A DNA stretch of 64,000 nucleotides from Acidithiobacillus ferrivorans (GCA_018853935.1 JAAOMR010000134.1:1-64000), one strand, 5' to 3'; positions 1-10,196 are shown, counted from the first letter of the stretch. Notes: generated from the sequence alone by a model not told the origin. Made by a program: numbers and translations.

Positions 1-44
1 CGAAATACCAAAAGTTGACCCATCGTGACCACCTGAGCATAAAA

Positions 45-122
45 TGGCGGTGACCAGAATGTACGCTTTTCGGGGGTGCCCACGATCAGCGGAATCACTG
101 CCCACGATCGCCGGAATGCGCA
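45..122. repeat. Degenerate short repeats resembling an IS21-type end
   Basis: Three imperfect copies of a motif of the form CCACGATCxxCGGAAT follow one another here; the two clearest begin near 79 and 101. Multiple short terminal repeats of this kind are typical of IS21-family ends, where the transposase binds. No transposase gene is seen in the first 195 bases, so this may be an orphan end or the edge of an element lying outside the window. The assignment rests on the repeat pattern only and is weak. Confidence 0.25.
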
Positions 123-195
123 GGCAACTGTGGTCTAGCCGCTAATACCTGCCACCAGAGAGAGAGACTTATCTGTTGTTTCCTCGAATCATATT

Positions 196-552
196 ATGAT
201 GCTAAACAGGTTTTTGGGAGTGTCGACCAGGTACAGCGAAAAAGATATCGAACTTATTGCCAAGGCCACAGATATCGCCGATTTTTTGAGCGCTGACTTA
301 CATGCCATGGTGCCAGCCAATGATCTGCTGCTCGGTGAGATGGCCAGAAAAATATTGAATCAGCAATTGTTGAGCGTTTTCACGCACAGAAGCATGCTTG
401 AGCGAGGCTGCGCTCGCTTGTCTGGAAGTGGCACCAGAATTGAAATCCTGAGCACTCAGGTATCCAGCCAGTTCTTAAATTTCTGGAAAAATGAGACATC
501 CCCAGCATGCGCATCAGGAGACGTCCCTGTCTTACTCCCCGATTTTGCCTGA
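196..552 (+). CDS. Hypothetical small protein, doubtful
   Basis: An open frame of 118 codons with two adjacent ATG codons and no convincing ribosome binding site. I recognise no family. The first 75 residues are mixed hydrophobic and charged and could fold as helices. The last third runs antisense into the 3' end of the PilZ gene on the other strand, where the frame is probably a shadow. It may be a real small gene, a decayed fragment next to the IS-like repeats, or nothing. It is listed because nothing else explains positions 196-455. Confidence 0.15.
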   Translation: MMLNRFLGVSTRYSEKDIELIAKATDIADFLSADLHAMVPANDLLLGEMARKILNQQLLSVFTHRSMLERGCARLSGSGTRIEILSTQVSSQFLNFWKNETSPACASGDVPVLLPDFA

Positions 553-1649
553 CCGATTTCCAGCTCGCGCAGGTGGATGTAGGCGGCCAAGGTTTCATTC
601 TCCTTAGAGGACAAGTCGTGAAACCGAATGCCCAGCACTTCCTTGTCGGCCAGCGCTTTGTCCGCAGAGTCATCCACATGTCGAACATCGGCTTTGAGGT
701 TGAAGGAGGGGAATTCGCGCAATTTAAAACGTACGCAAATGCGTTCCCCGATTAGATAGGGATGCCCTGGAACGATGGGGGTGACCACCCCCAGTCCATC
801 ACTGCTGATATCTATGAGCGAGCTACCCTCCGATTCAGGCAGTTCGGCGCGGAGCAGGATAATGGCAGTGTCGTCGGTTTTCGCTAATGGTACGCGAAGA
901 CTGTGGCGCAAGGGCCGCTCATAGATGGCCTTAGGTAAGGAGAGCAGCAACGTTCCCCCGGTAAAGGCATGAATAAAGCCACGGAAGGCTACGAGGAAAC
1001 GCTGGGTAGAGGCGAGCACGAAGACCTCTCGGTCCCGCAAGGATTCATCGCGGGGGAGGTTGTTGATAGATAGCTCCAGCTCTCTGTGTGCCCCCGACAC
1101 ATTCGTCACTTGCGCCATATACACTTGTGGAAAATCCTCGATAAGCACCTGACACGACAAGCGGTCTTGTCGAAAGACTTCCAGCCATGCCATTTTACGA
1201 GTTTCCGTCACCCGGTTGCGTTCGCTGAGAATGGCGCGGGCCATATTGGTCACCTGTGTGTAGGAATAGTCCCGCCAAGAGGCGTGGAAAGCCACCACAT
1301 GCCCATCGTCGTGAATGGCCGTGTAGCGGGTATTCAGTAACCAAGCTCCGAGCTTGAGCATGTTGTCATATTGCACAATGGTCCCGTCAGCGAGGGCCAC
1401 AAAGACATTGCGCTCACGTTCCGGATTGGTATGAAAGAAATGAATAGACTGTCCGAGTAATACGGAGGCATCTGACCCGCGTGGAATATGTATAGTGGGA
1501 ACTCCACCGTGCTGGAGAAAGTCGCGTGCGGCTTCATTGAGATAGAGGATAGGGTTTTCCATTTTTTTATCGGCAGCACAAAGCATTTCCATAGAAGCAG
1601 AGTGTTCCAAAAAGGATTCTGCATATGTAATAAATTGCTGTTTTTCCAT
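456..1649 (-). CDS. PAS-like sensor fused to a PilZ c-di-GMP receptor
   Basis: A 397-residue soluble protein. The C-terminal half is a PilZ domain with both signature motifs: RHSLR (the RxxxR arm) and DISSDG (the D/NxSxxG motif), so cyclic-di-GMP binding is expected. The middle resembles a YcgR-like N-domain. The first 130 residues form a PAS-like module that closely matches the N-terminus of the chemoreceptor at 8151-9404, including EMLC.AD.KM near residue 22 and FHASWRD near residue 122. The start has an AGAGGTGA site upstream. A role in adjusting motility to cyclic-di-GMP and to the signal read by the PAS module is inferred. It sits about 90 bases downstream of a chemoreceptor on the same strand. 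Confidence 0.8.
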   Translation of the reverse strand: MEKQQFITYAESFLEHSASMEMLCAADKKMENPILYLNEAARDFLQHGGVPTIHIPRGSDASVLLGQSIHFFHTNPERERNVFVALADGTIVQYDNMLKLGAWLLNTRYTAIHDDGHVVAFHASWRDYSYTQVTNMARAILSERNRVTETRKMAWLEVFRQDRLSCQVLIEDFPQVYMAQVTNVSGAHRELELSINNLPRDESLRDREVFVLASTQRFLVAFRGFIHAFTGGTLLLSLPKAIYERPLRHSLRVPLAKTDDTAIILLRAELPESEGSSLIDISSDGLGVVTPIVPGHPYLIGERICVRFKLREFPSFNLKADVRHVDDSADKALADKEVLGIRFHDLSSKENETLAAYIHLRELEIGQAKSGSKTGTSPDAHAGDVSFFQKFKNWLDT

Positions 1650-1743
1650 AAATCACCTCTAGATAAACATACAAACCTCTTCGATCCATTGTATCCAATC
1701 GGATAGTATTCATAAGATTTATTGTGCATCAAGCACTGCTGGC

Positions 1744-3354
1744 CTAGATAATCTGAAACTTTCCTGTGAGTTGCATTAATCGCTGAGATTCATCACGCAA
1801 CATAGCAATCTGTCCTTGCGTGGCTTCAATCTCATTATTTATGCTTAGCGTCTTCTGAGAAATTGTTACGATGTTTTCACTGATAGCCTTTGCGACATTT
1901 CGTAAGTCTTCTGCTGATGTAGCAACATCAGCTACGCGTTCAGAAATGTCTGAAATAGATTTATTTATCGACCCAAGCCGTTGTAGAGAATCACCCGCCA
2001 TCTCTGTCCCGTGCGAGACCTGCGCGCTAGCTTGAAACATCTGCTTAGAAAAACTTTGCATCTGGGTTTGAATGTGCAGAATTTTTTCAGCAACATCTTC
2101 AGCAGCATCTGCGGTTCCATTGGCCAAGTTGCGAACTTCATCTGCCACGACTGCAAAGCCTCTACCATGCTCGCCTGCCCGCGCAGACTCTATCGCGGCA
2201 TTAAGTGCGAGCAGATTCGTCTTGGCGGTAATTTCTTTTATGGTGCTAACTATGCTGCCAATTTGGTGTGAAGACTCTTCCAGTTTCTGGACTTGTTGTG
2301 CCATGTTAATGATTGCAGTGCCCGCTGAGCTTAATTCTTCCAATGACGAACCGATAGCTGCATTTCCCTGCTGTGTTGCACCAGCAGTAGTATTGGCAAT
2401 TTTTGAAATATCCTCGGCATCCTGCGCCACGCGGTTGCTGGTTGCTGACATGTTAGACATCGATTCACTGGCTTGAGAGGTTTGTGTGCTGGTGTCGCTG
2501 GCTTCGTTTGTTAACGAAGCCGTTGCACTGGAGAGTTGCTCACAGGTGTCTGCAATCTGTTTCGCAGTAAAACTAATCCCCTTGATGAGCGTTGACAAAT
2601 CAGCACCCATTTGATTGGTTGCCTGTGCGATTTCTCCTAATGGCCCGCTCGTATCAACCGGAACTTTGGCATTCAGGTCGCCAGACGCTATTCTTTGGAT
2701 AGCCTTACTAATGCGTTGCAATTTCTGAACAACGCTGCGCACAATAATTGTGCCGAATACAAACACCAGAAATATGGAAGCTATACCGATAACAACAATC
2801 ATAAGCATAACATGTTTATTCATGGTAGCATTTTGCTGGATGGACTCTTTCGACAGTTGCTCATGCTGAGCCACGATATGGTTTATAATTGCGTTAAAGC
2901 GCAGCACTTTTGGATGAAAATCGCTTTGGTAACTAGCTAATGCTTCTGGCTGTCGTATGGTGGCAGCGAAAAGCAAGACCTTACTGCTCGCCTGCTCTAG
3001 GAGCTTTACGGGACCGGAAAGGCTGTTCGCTATTTTTGGAGAAATATGCTGCAGCCTAGAGAAGGAGCTTGAAATCTTTTTATTCGAATGCTGTAAGGCA
3101 AGATAAACTACTGGCTCATATTCTTGTTCCGTCGCCAAGATATTTATTAGCGAAATAGTTGCATCTTCGCTGCCTTGAAAATTAACCAGGGCATCTCTAT
3201 GCGCGGATTCCTGCATGGCTTTTTCACCTGAGTGCTCTGCAACAGAAAGTGCCCAAGTAGAGGTTGAGGTGATGATAATTAGCGCCACAATAGCGCTCCA
3301 CCGCAATGTCTGAACTAATGTAGTGAAGGAAATACCAGCCGTTTTAAGTTTCAT
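1744..3354 (-). CDS. Transmembrane methyl-accepting chemotaxis protein
   Basis: A classical chemoreceptor of 536 residues. It has a first membrane helix at about 16-36, a periplasmic helical sensor region at about 40-180, a second membrane helix at about 182-204, a HAMP domain, and a cytoplasmic four-helix signalling domain. The hairpin tip reads [20 protein letters not shown], the conserved contact for CheA and CheW/CheV. There is no C-terminal NWETF-type tether for CheR/CheB. A GGAGATG ribosome site precedes the ATG. The ligand cannot be read from sequence. The gene lies directly downstream of the broken IS66 transposase, so its original promoter may have been displaced. Confidence 0.95.
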   Translation of the reverse strand: MKLKTAGISFTTLVQTLRWSAIVALIIITSTSTWALSVAEHSGEKAMQESAHRDALVNFQGSEDATISLINILATEQEYEPVVYLALQHSNKKISSSFSRLQHISPKIANSLSGPVKLLEQASSKVLLFAATIRQPEALASYQSDFHPKVLRFNAIINHIVAQHEQLSKESIQQNATMNKHVMLMIVVIGIASIFLVFVFGTIIVRSVVQKLQRISKAIQRIASGDLNAKVPVDTSGPLGEIAQATNQMGADLSTLIKGISFTAKQIADTCEQLSSATASLTNEASDTSTQTSQASESMSNMSATSNRVAQDAEDISKIANTTAGATQQGNAAIGSSLEELSSAGTAIINMAQQVQKLEESSHQIGSIVSTIKEITAKTNLLALNAAIESARAGEHGRGFAVVADEVRNLANGTADAAEDVAEKILHIQTQMQSFSKQMFQASAQVSHGTEMAGDSLQRLGSINKSISDISERVADVATSAEDLRNVAKAISENIVTISQKTLSINNEIEATQGQIAMLRDESQRLMQLTGKFQII

Positions 3355-3421
3355 ATTTCATCTCCGCACGTAATGTATTATAACGCAACAATTCACCAGG
3401 GGTACAGCTACCTCATGGATG

Positions 3422-4791
3422 CTATGGGGGTTCCCCCTGAAAAGACTGGACCAACGCGTGCAGCAGGCCGACGCCCTGCTTGCGTAGGGTTTCAAGATAG
3501 GATCGGATCGAGCAAAAGGCGGCAGCCCCATCAAAGGTATAGAAACAGCCTGAGTTCTTCTGTTTGACCCTGGCCCCCCGCACTGCCTGTTCTGCGAGAT
3601 TGTTGGTGAAGAGCACCTCCGGATCCGCGAGTAAACGCAGCGCGTCTTCGCGCAGTCGTCGCAACAGATTGGTCGGATAGGATTGACGCCGATGCGCGGA
3701 GCCATCCTTGCTTTTTTGAACGGATGGATCACGTCGCCTTTAGCCAGTATAGCGGTATATTCCGCGTTGATCTGAGTCATCCGGTCTTCGCTGAGGGTGC
3801 CGGTGGCCGCTGCCCGGTTGGCGGCGACAAGCAAGAGGTTGATCATATTCTTCGCCCAGCGTTGGCCGTACAGTTTGTGGACCATCGTCAACTCCCGCAG
3901 GTGATGCGCATTGCACAGGCCGTAGAGGCAGCTATATTTTCGGTAGGGTGCCCAGCCATCATGGATAGCGGCCTTCTGGAATCTGGTCAGAATGCTAAAA
4001 GCGACGAAAGCCTCTTGGCCCGGGCGGGCATGAATGCTTACCCAGGTCAGGGTTTCTGTCGCTGCCGCGTGCTGCCAGTAGGGTTTGCCCGGGACCCGCA
4101 TGCCTACCTCATCGAAATGAGCCACGCATACTTCCCGGGCAGAGTCCACAATACGCGCGACGTTGGGGGAGCATGATTTCCAGCCGCAGTGTGGATCATC
4201 CTGACCACAGCACCCGGCGACAGAGCAATCCCGCAGGTATTGCGCATGATCCGAGGAGTACGCAGGTTGGCAGCATGTGGTGCTAGGTGAGATGGACGAC
4301 GGCGGCTTGTACGCGTGGGCCATATCGCGTGGTGGCTGTAACGCCTTCTGTAAAACAGCTCCGGTGTAATTTGACGCAGGTGCAGCGTGCCTCCAGAATG
4401 TGAGTCTCGGAGAGTTCAAGCCGCTGCGGTGGTAAATCGTAGACCAGACGGGCTTCCGGTACGTGAGCCTCGTCCAGGGTATTGCCGCATCGCAAGCTAT
4501 GGGCAAAGAAAGTATGGCCACATGATTAGGGGCGGCAACCCGTTTCAGTGCGGAGCCCATTCGGCACTTCTGTCCGCCCTTGGGGTGCTGCCCCGGCTGA
4601 CGCAGGGATTTAGGTGCGGGGGTGCGCAGACCATCAGAGGAAAGCGGTTTGCTGGAATTGTGACTATCTTTGGCCAGTCGGACTTTGAACGCTGTTATGC
4701 GTGACTTCAACGGCGGGATCTCCGCGAGAAGAAATCTTATCAGGTCATCCTTGCTGGCGTGATCCATCGCACTCAGTTTAGGCTGTTCCAT
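3422..4791 (-). pseudogene. IS66-family transposase (TnpC), frameshifted
   Basis: The N-terminus keeps the IS66 TnpC pattern, a short coiled coil followed by AKDSHNSSKPLSSDG and then a GGQK motif. The centre keeps VAHFDEVGMRVPGKPYW and a LCNAHHLREL motif. The C-terminal NNLAEQAVRGARVKQK motif is in another frame (about 3422-3664). A third piece, with DLPPQRLEL, sits in yet another frame at about 4283-4495. At least three frameshifts therefore separate recognisable pieces, and the gene is dead. TnpA and TnpB partners are not seen. An AAGGAC ribosome site precedes the ATG. The insertion separates the chemoreceptor downstream from the regulator upstream. Exact element ends were not found. Confidence 0.85.
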
Positions 4792-4827
4792 ATCGTCCTT
4801 GTGGGTTTATATCCGCGGAATATTACG

Positions 4828-5922
4828 TCAAAACGAAGGGTGAAGCATGGGGTCCTGAATGGTTATTTTATATTTTACGAGTTTTGAGTTCAAAGTAGTA
4901 CGGTGTATACCGAGCAAGCGTGCCGCCTGACTAATATTTCCACCAGAAGCACGTATCGCAGTTTTAATATAATGTATTTCAGATAAATTTAATACTTTAT
5001 CCAAACAAAAGCCATTCGGTAGATCTGTCGTTAGGTCAGATGCACGCCGAGAGGGGACAGCGGGGATACCACGGTAATTTGAGGGTAAATGTTCTGGCGC
5101 TATACAACAGATTTTGGTGCTTTGCGCCATGAATGCATCCCCATCTTCGCCTGTGCCTATACACCCCTGGCTAATCGCCAACCGTTGCACCAGATTGTTT
5201 AATTCACGCACATTACCAGGCCATTCATAGGCTTCAAGCTGATTGCGTGCGGCCTCGGTCAGTTGTAATTCTGGGAACCCTTTTTTGTGCAGTTGCTGGG
5301 CAAAAAAAGCAAAAAGCCGTGGAACATCCTCCTTACGTTCCCGTAGCGGTGGAAGTTCTATAGGATACACATTGAGTCGATAAAACAAGTCTTCGCGGAA
5401 ACGCTTTTGAATAACCAAATTCTGGAGATTTTGATGGGTTGCGGCAATGATACGCACGTCAATCTTGTACGGTTCCCGTCCACCGACAATATCCACCTCC
5501 TTTTCTTGCAGAACGCGTAGAATTTTGGCTTGTAGAGGCAAAGGCATATCTCCCACCTCGTCGAGCAGCAACGTGCCCCCATCAGCTTGCATAAAGCGAC
5601 CGGGTGTACGATGCAGTGCGCCGGTGAATGCACCCTTTTCATAGCCGAAAAGTACGCTTTCCAGAAGGTCTGCGGGAATGGCTGCACAGTTGACCGCCAT
5701 GAAGGATTTGTGTTTGCGGTCGGAGGCCTCATGCACCGCTCTGGCCACGACTTCTTTACCTGTCCCTGTCTCGCCCGTAAGCAATAATGTTGCCATATAA
5801 GGGGCAGCTGCTAATTTGTGAATATCTGACAGGACCTGTTTCCATACAGGAGACTGGCCGATGAGTTGGCTAGAAAAGTCTTTCGGCGGGGGAGTCGGTT
5901 TGATGACAGAATTATTTTTCAT
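4828..5922 (-). CDS. FleQ-like sigma-54 activator lacking the N-terminal domain
   Basis: A 364-residue bacterial enhancer-binding protein. After only about 20 residues comes the AAA+ domain, with Walker A GETGTGKE, the sigma-54 contact loop GAFTGA and Walker B GGTLLLDEVGDM. A Fis-type helix-turn-helix at the end (ISQAARLLGIHRTTLNSKL) ends in the RTTL pattern seen in FleQ and FlrA. The receiver-like FleQ domain of 110-120 residues is missing. The arginine of the LFRS motif used by FleQ for cyclic-di-GMP is a serine here (DFSSQLIG). It most likely activates the sigma-54 promoters found before flgB and fliE. It starts 4 bases after the degenerate EAL-HDOD gene, a possible partner. Confidence 0.85.
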   Translation of the reverse strand: MKNNSVIKPTPPPKDFSSQLIGQSPVWKQVLSDIHKLAAAPYMATLLLTGETGTGKEVVARAVHEASDRKHKSFMAVNCAAIPADLLESVLFGYEKGAFTGALHRTPGRFMQADGGTLLLDEVGDMPLPLQAKILRVLQEKEVDIVGGREPYKIDVRIIAATHQNLQNLVIQKRFREDLFYRLNVYPIELPPLRERKEDVPRLFAFFAQQLHKKGFPELQLTEAARNQLEAYEWPGNVRELNNLVQRLAISQGCIGTGEDGDAFMAQSTKICCIAPEHLPSNYRGIPAVPSRRASDLTTDLPNGFCLDKVLNLSEIHYIKTAIRASGGNISQAARLLGIHRTTLNSKLVKYKITIQDPMLHPSF

Positions 5923-5926
5923 TCAG

Positions 5927-7159
5927 CTAATTCGTGCCATAGAAAGACGACTGATTTACAGTTCGCTCAATTAAACAGGCTGAGTCAGATAAGGTTGATG
6001 CAGATTTATCCCTTGCTTGTTGATGGGGGGAAAGAGTAATGCCTAACTTTTGGCATAACCGAACAACTTCATCTGTTTCGTCAGATTTCAAGCAAATGGA
6101 TAGAGTAATGATATTCTGTTCAATGCCCTGACGCCGCAGCATGTTCGCGATACTTTCACGCAAATGAAGTCCATCCGACAATACAGCGGCACGCGTACCG
6201 CACAGTGAACATAAGTCGGTAAGGCAGAATGCAAGATAGAAAGCGTCCGGATCGGCAGGATTTATGAGCTCACGCGCTATGGCCTGAGCGAGAAGACCGC
6301 GCTGAAATGGAGTGGATTGTTCAGTTTTGCGATATCGATTAGGATGCGTAGGGTACAGCACCCATAACCAAAGAAGAAGATCCGATGCTACAACCTTATG
6401 AATAAAACAGGATATTGAGGTTATTCGTTCGCGACATCGAGCGGAACTTAATCGCAAGAGTTGGTAGCAAAGCCAGGTGCCAATACACAAATATGCGACC
6501 GTGTTTAGCTTAAAATGTGGGCGTGATAAATTAAAGATGAGCATGTCCATCACGCTAGAGGAGGCATGAATGCCTACATACGGAACGGATTTTCGTTTAT
6601 CTGCATAATACCCTTGATAGGCATAAAAACCTTGGGTAAGGCATAAGGCTACCTGCTTGATACTCACCACGCATGCAGCGATTTTCTTCAACTTCGGGTG
6701 CAGAACACACAAATCTCGCATTTTTTGCAATGTTCTGGTGATGAATGCTGTGAATCGCATTTCACATGGGAAGAAAAACTGTGCAACTCCCGAGAACCAA
6801 TTTTGTGCTTTATAGTGATTCAGGTTTAACCAGAAACCTGGTGCATGGAGACGACAAAGCTCTCTTATTAATCTGTTTGAATGGGGTGCCGTCAATCCCA
6901 AATAAGAGATGACAAAATCAGTTGGAGGCAAGTGAATCACCGACTCATTAAAGTAATCTTGATGAAAGCTAACGAAATGGCGGCGCGCCGCAAAAATCCG
7001 TGCGCACCGCGTTTTGACTAAACAACCCACTAAAACCTGTTCTATAGCGCGCAGCACTTCGTTCTTCTGGCCTGGGGTAAAACATTTGTTAAAAATTTCG
7101 TAGATGTGCAGTGATCCAACAGTATTCCGCACTGATTGACGCATGACTACGGCGGGCAT
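5927..7159 (-). CDS. Degenerate EAL-HDOD (YuxH-type) signalling protein
   Basis: A 410-residue protein with two recognisable but eroded domains. Residues of about 55-200 follow the EAL fold of YuxH-type proteins: FVSFHQDYFNESVI, then ISYLGL where the EAL glutamate should be, and LTQGFYAYQGYYADK near the end of the barrel. Residues of about 215-330 follow the HDOD domain, with LLRLSSARCRERITSI and a helical DAFYLAFCLTDL segment. The catalytic glutamates and metal ligands of EAL are lost, so phosphodiesterase activity is not expected and a protein-protein role is likely. There is no clear ribosome site at the first ATG; a second ATG lies 15 bases on. It lies 14 bases after cheV and 4 before the sigma-54 activator. 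Confidence 0.6.
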   Translation of the reverse strand: MPAVVMRQSVRNTVGSLHIYEIFNKCFTPGQKNEVLRAIEQVLVGCLVKTRCARIFAARRHFVSFHQDYFNESVIHLPPTDFVISYLGLTAPHSNRLIRELCRLHAPGFWLNLNHYKAQNWFSGVAQFFFPCEMRFTAFITRTLQKMRDLCVLHPKLKKIAACVVSIKQVALCLTQGFYAYQGYYADKRKSVPYVGIHASSSVMDMLIFNLSRPHFKLNTVAYLCIGTWLCYQLLRLSSARCRERITSISCFIHKVVASDLLLWLWVLYPTHPNRYRKTEQSTPFQRGLLAQAIARELINPADPDAFYLAFCLTDLCSLCGTRAAVLSDGLHLRESIANMLRRQGIEQNIITLSICLKSDETDEVVRLCQKLGITLSPHQQARDKSASTLSDSACLIERTVNQSSFYGTN

Positions 7160-7169
7160 CAGGATGGCC

Positions 7170-7188
7170 CCGGTTAAGCCGTAACCGG
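7170..7188 (-). other. Small hairpin over the cheV stop codon
   Basis: CCGGTT and AACCGG are perfectly complementary around a 7-base loop. The hairpin contains the cheV stop codon and lies just upstream of the EAL-HDOD start, which has no good ribosome site. It could reduce or couple translation of the next gene. There is no T-run, so it is not a standard terminator. Confidence 0.35.
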
Positions 7189-8139
7189 AAGGGCTATGGC
7201 TTTTGCTACCGCGCGTGCCAGTTCATCAGGAAGGAATTTCGCGACATAACCATCAGCACCGACACTATTCGCATGGGCTTCATTAGCCGAACCAGAAAGA
7301 GAAGAGTGGATAACCACGGGTATTGTCTTGAGGGATTCATCCTCTTTCATTTTGCGGGTCAGGGTAAAACCATCCATTTCCGGCATTTCCAAATCAGTCA
7401 ACACCATCGCTATCTTATCACGCACGGGCGTGCCTGAAGCCTTTGCTGCCTGCGCAAATTCCTGTATTTTGTCAAATGCCTCTTTGCCTGTCTTAGTGCC
7501 TAGGAACGGAAGCCCCAGCTTGGTGAGGGCCTTTTCAATCTGAGTGCGAGCGACTCCAGAGTCGTCGGCATAGATAATAAGTGCCCCCTTAGGAATGGTA
7601 ACCGTATGGGTTTGATTCATTTCATCCCCCCCCTTGAAACGAGAAGGGAGTACTTGCCGAAGAATCGCCTCAACATCGAGTACGAGGGCTAACCGGCCTT
7701 TTTCATCATCTTCATCAAGACGCGCCAGGCTGGTAACCAGACCTCCCGCAGCTGAAACCTCGGCGGACACCACCCGGCTCCACTCTAGCCGTTTGATTTC
7801 TTCCACCTCTTCCACAGCAAACCCTTGAACAGAGCGTTCATATTCGGTTACCAGAAGAATATGTAATCCCGTGGGTGTGCAGCCAGCCACCCCTGGCAAG
7901 TCGATCACAGGGATGATTTGTCCACGAATATTGGCTACACCCATGACATGTTCAGGCGCTCCCGGCATAGGGGTAATGGCGGGCATAACCAGGGCTTCAC
8001 GGACTTTGAACACATTGATACCAAACAACTCCCGGGTTTTCGAGCGATTATCCTCACCCAGGCGAAAAACGAGAAGTTCAAACTTGTTGGTGCCCGCCAA
8101 TTTAGAGCGTGCGTCGACCTCCTGCAGAATCTCACTCAT
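7174..8139 (-). CDS. cheV: CheV coupling protein (CheW domain plus receiver)
   Basis: A 321-residue protein with an N-terminal CheW-like domain (residues about 12-160, with [17 protein letters not shown]) and a C-terminal receiver domain. The receiver keeps the acidic pair in YADDSG, the phospho-accepting aspartate in [11 protein letters not shown] and the lysine in YVAKFLP. CheV links chemoreceptors to CheA and tunes the array by phosphorylation. It is 11 bases after the PAS-MCP-CZB gene, suggesting that this CheV serves that receptor. A close paralogue lies at 54981-55940. No separate CheW is in the window, so the two CheV proteins may do the coupling here. Confidence 0.95.
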   Translation of the reverse strand: MSEILQEVDARSKLAGTNKFELLVFRLGEDNRSKTRELFGINVFKVREALVMPAITPMPGAPEHVMGVANIRGQIIPVIDLPGVAGCTPTGLHILLVTEYERSVQGFAVEEVEEIKRLEWSRVVSAEVSAAGGLVTSLARLDEDDEKGRLALVLDVEAILRQVLPSRFKGGDEMNQTHTVTIPKGALIIYADDSGVARTQIEKALTKLGLPFLGTKTGKEAFDKIQEFAQAAKASGTPVRDKIAMVLTDLEMPEMDGFTLTRKMKEDESLKTIPVVIHSSLSGSANEAHANSVGADGYVAKFLPDELARAVAKAIALPVTA

Positions 8140-8150
8140 GTCAACTCCCC

Positions 8151-9404
8151 TTATCCTTGCTGCGAACTAATGGAAGCGCTGAGCGCACGTAGTTTCTCAA
8201 GGAATTCCTGCTCATGAGCCACAACATCCGTGCTGTCGCGTATAGCTTGATCCTGATGCCCTGATTGTAAAGCCGTATATATTGCCTTGGTCGTTTGATG
8301 CAACTGAACATGGGAGACGTCTAATTCTCGAAAGGCAGGAAGGTCTCCAAAGAAGGTTTTTCCGATACCATCATACCATGTGCCAAGTTGGCATTGGTGG
8401 GCGTTGAGGATATTTGCCGTTAAGGATGCAGGATTGCGACTGTTGACGTCTAGGATTGCTTTGCGTATGGAAAGTTGGTGGTCGTTCTTAGCCGCATTGA
8501 GCGTCATTTGTGCCGCCAGACTGTTGAGAGAAGTAACTTTTCTATCGAGAGAAACCGTAATTGATTCAGCACCATGTGCCTTTTCTTCAGCCGTCTGACT
8601 TGCGCCTTCTATGGCTTTGGCAGATTTTTCTATGGCCGTGATGTTGCTTTGCACCTCCTCCGTAGCTTCCTGCACACGCTTGGAAAGATTGCGCACTTCA
8701 TCGGCCACTACGGCGAATCCTCGACCATGCTCTCCTGCGCGCGCGGCTTCAATAGCTGCATTGAGGGCGAGCAGGTTCGTCTGATAGGCAATTTCTCGTA
8801 TGGTTTGCGCAATTCTACCAATGGCACCAACTTCAGCAATGAGGCCTTGGGAAGCTTTACGATTTTCCCCGATAGATTGGCTGAGTCTATGCAGCGTATT
8901 TCCAACCTCCTTCATGGAGCTTGACGTCTCTTTAGCGGTATCTGTGAGGGATGTGGCGTTTGCATTCGCATTGTGACCCATTTCGGTGATAACATTTTCA
9001 GAGAGCTTGCGCGAAGAAATGTCACGCCAAGAGGCATGGAAAGCAAGAGTTTTACCGGCGGCATCTTTGATTGCCGTAAAATTAAGGGCGAATGTAACCC
9101 TACCGAGGGTGAGTTCCGATTCCTGCGTCTGAATTTTCCCGGAAGTTAAGTCGCGGAACACATTCCGAATGTGTTCCGGGGCCTTGTGGAATTGGTGAAT
9201 GGAATTGCCCAATGCCGTGCGCACATCAGCTCCGCGTAACAAAGGATTCAGGTGTCCATGATGTAAATTCATCGTTTCAATGGCAGATTGATTCATATAA
9301 AATATGACGTTATCCATCTTCTCATCCGCCTCACACAGCATTTCCAGACTAGAAAGAGGCCCTAATAACGCTTGGGCATATTCCAGTAATTGTTCCCTAT
9401 CCAT
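8151..9404 (-). CDS. Cytoplasmic chemoreceptor: PAS, signalling domain, CZB
   Basis: A 417-residue receptor without membrane helices. Residues 1-130 are the same PAS-like module as in the PilZ protein at 456-1649. Residues of about 140-300 hold the MCP signalling hairpin with tip [20 protein letters not shown]. Residues of about 310-400 are a CZB (chemoreceptor zinc-binding) domain with H-x-C-x-LGTWY and two later histidines (SHVQLHQ). CZB domains bind zinc through three His and one Cys and can sense zinc, pH or oxidants. Next to the ODP-like oxygen/iron-binding gene, an energy-, redox- or metal-taxis role is likely. It lies 11 bases before cheV. Confidence 0.93.
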   Translation of the reverse strand: MDREQLLEYAQALLGPLSSLEMLCEADEKMDNVIFYMNQSAIETMNLHHGHLNPLLRGADVRTALGNSIHQFHKAPEHIRNVFRDLTSGKIQTQESELTLGRVTFALNFTAIKDAAGKTLAFHASWRDISSRKLSENVITEMGHNANANATSLTDTAKETSSSMKEVGNTLHRLSQSIGENRKASQGLIAEVGAIGRIAQTIREIAYQTNLLALNAAIEAARAGEHGRGFAVVADEVRNLSKRVQEATEEVQSNITAIEKSAKAIEGASQTAEEKAHGAESITVSLDRKVTSLNSLAAQMTLNAAKNDHQLSIRKAILDVNSRNPASLTANILNAHQCQLGTWYDGIGKTFFGDLPAFRELDVSHVQLHQTTKAIYTALQSGHQDQAIRDSTDVVAHEQEFLEKLRALSASISSQQG

Positions 9405-9443
9405 ATTTAATCCTTGATTAAAAAAGCTTCTAGAAAGATTATG

Positions 9444-10196
9444 TTAGCGCGAAATACCAATGCCGACATTGAGGCCATCAAACCAGTTGAGAAAACGCTG
9501 TACATTGTCACCGGCGTAGATAGCCCCATGCTGAGGGCAGAGAAAGTCAATATCCAACTGACTGACCCGTTGGCACCAGTCGCGTTTCGCGTCATTGGAG
9601 GGCATCCAGCGCTGATGAAAGTATTTCGCGTTTTGAATATGCGCATCAAAAGCCTTGCCACTGGTATCCCGACGGTCCAACCATGCGTCATGGCCGGGCG
9701 GTAACAACGCAGCGCCCACGTCGCCCGAGAAATAGACTTTGGCGGCTGGGTCATAGGCGTGAAAATTCGCCGACGCGTGTAAATAGTGAGCAGGTACAAA
9801 TTGAAGTTTCTTGTCCCCAATGAGGACATCTCCCCCTTCATCAGGAATTCCAGCAAAGTCTGCTTCCAGTGCTCCATAATGGCGAATAAAGCCTTCCCAG
9901 AGCTTCGGCATATGCCACTTAATTTTGCTGTTACAGGCATTCCACAGCGGCAGACTGGAGGCAATGTCGGGGTCCTGATGGGAGATAAAGGCCGACTGAA
10001 TGATGGAGGGCTGAATTACTTCCACCATGGCCGAGAATACCTGCGGAAAAATCTCAAAGCCGCCGGGGTCAAACAGAATGCCATTATCTGCGGATTCCAT
10101 GATGTAGACATTGGAATCGATGACACGATGTTCGTCCTGGTCATAGAGTATCCACCAACGATGATTCCCTTGTTCAAAGACCGGCAATGCTTTCAC
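9444..10196 (-). CDS. ODP-type diiron protein (metallo-beta-lactamase fold)
   Basis: A 250-residue protein of the flavodiiron/ODP type without the flavodoxin domain. Expected iron ligands are in place: SHQDPD (HxDxD), HYLHASANF, YFSGDVG (bridging aspartate) and CPQHG. In Treponema denticola an ODP protein binds ferrous iron and oxygen and signals to a cytoplasmic chemoreceptor and CheA; that established case has the same gene neighbourhood logic as here. Its start overlaps the 3' end of the tip-motif gene by 23 bases, and the PAS-MCP-CZB receptor follows 39 bases later. I infer an oxygen or Fe(II) sensor feeding that receptor. A plain hydrolase or oxygen reductase is less likely, given the missing flavin partner. 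Confidence 0.82.
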   Translation of the reverse strand: MKALPVFEQGNHRWWILYDQDEHRVIDSNVYIMESADNGILFDPGGFEIFPQVFSAMVEVIQPSIIQSAFISHQDPDIASSLPLWNACNSKIKWHMPKLWEGFIRHYGALEADFAGIPDEGGDVLIGDKKLQFVPAHYLHASANFHAYDPAAKVYFSGDVGAALLPPGHDAWLDRRDTSGKAFDAHIQNAKYFHQRWMPSNDAKRDWCQRVSQLDIDFLCPQHGAIYAGDNVQRFLNWFDGLNVGIGISR

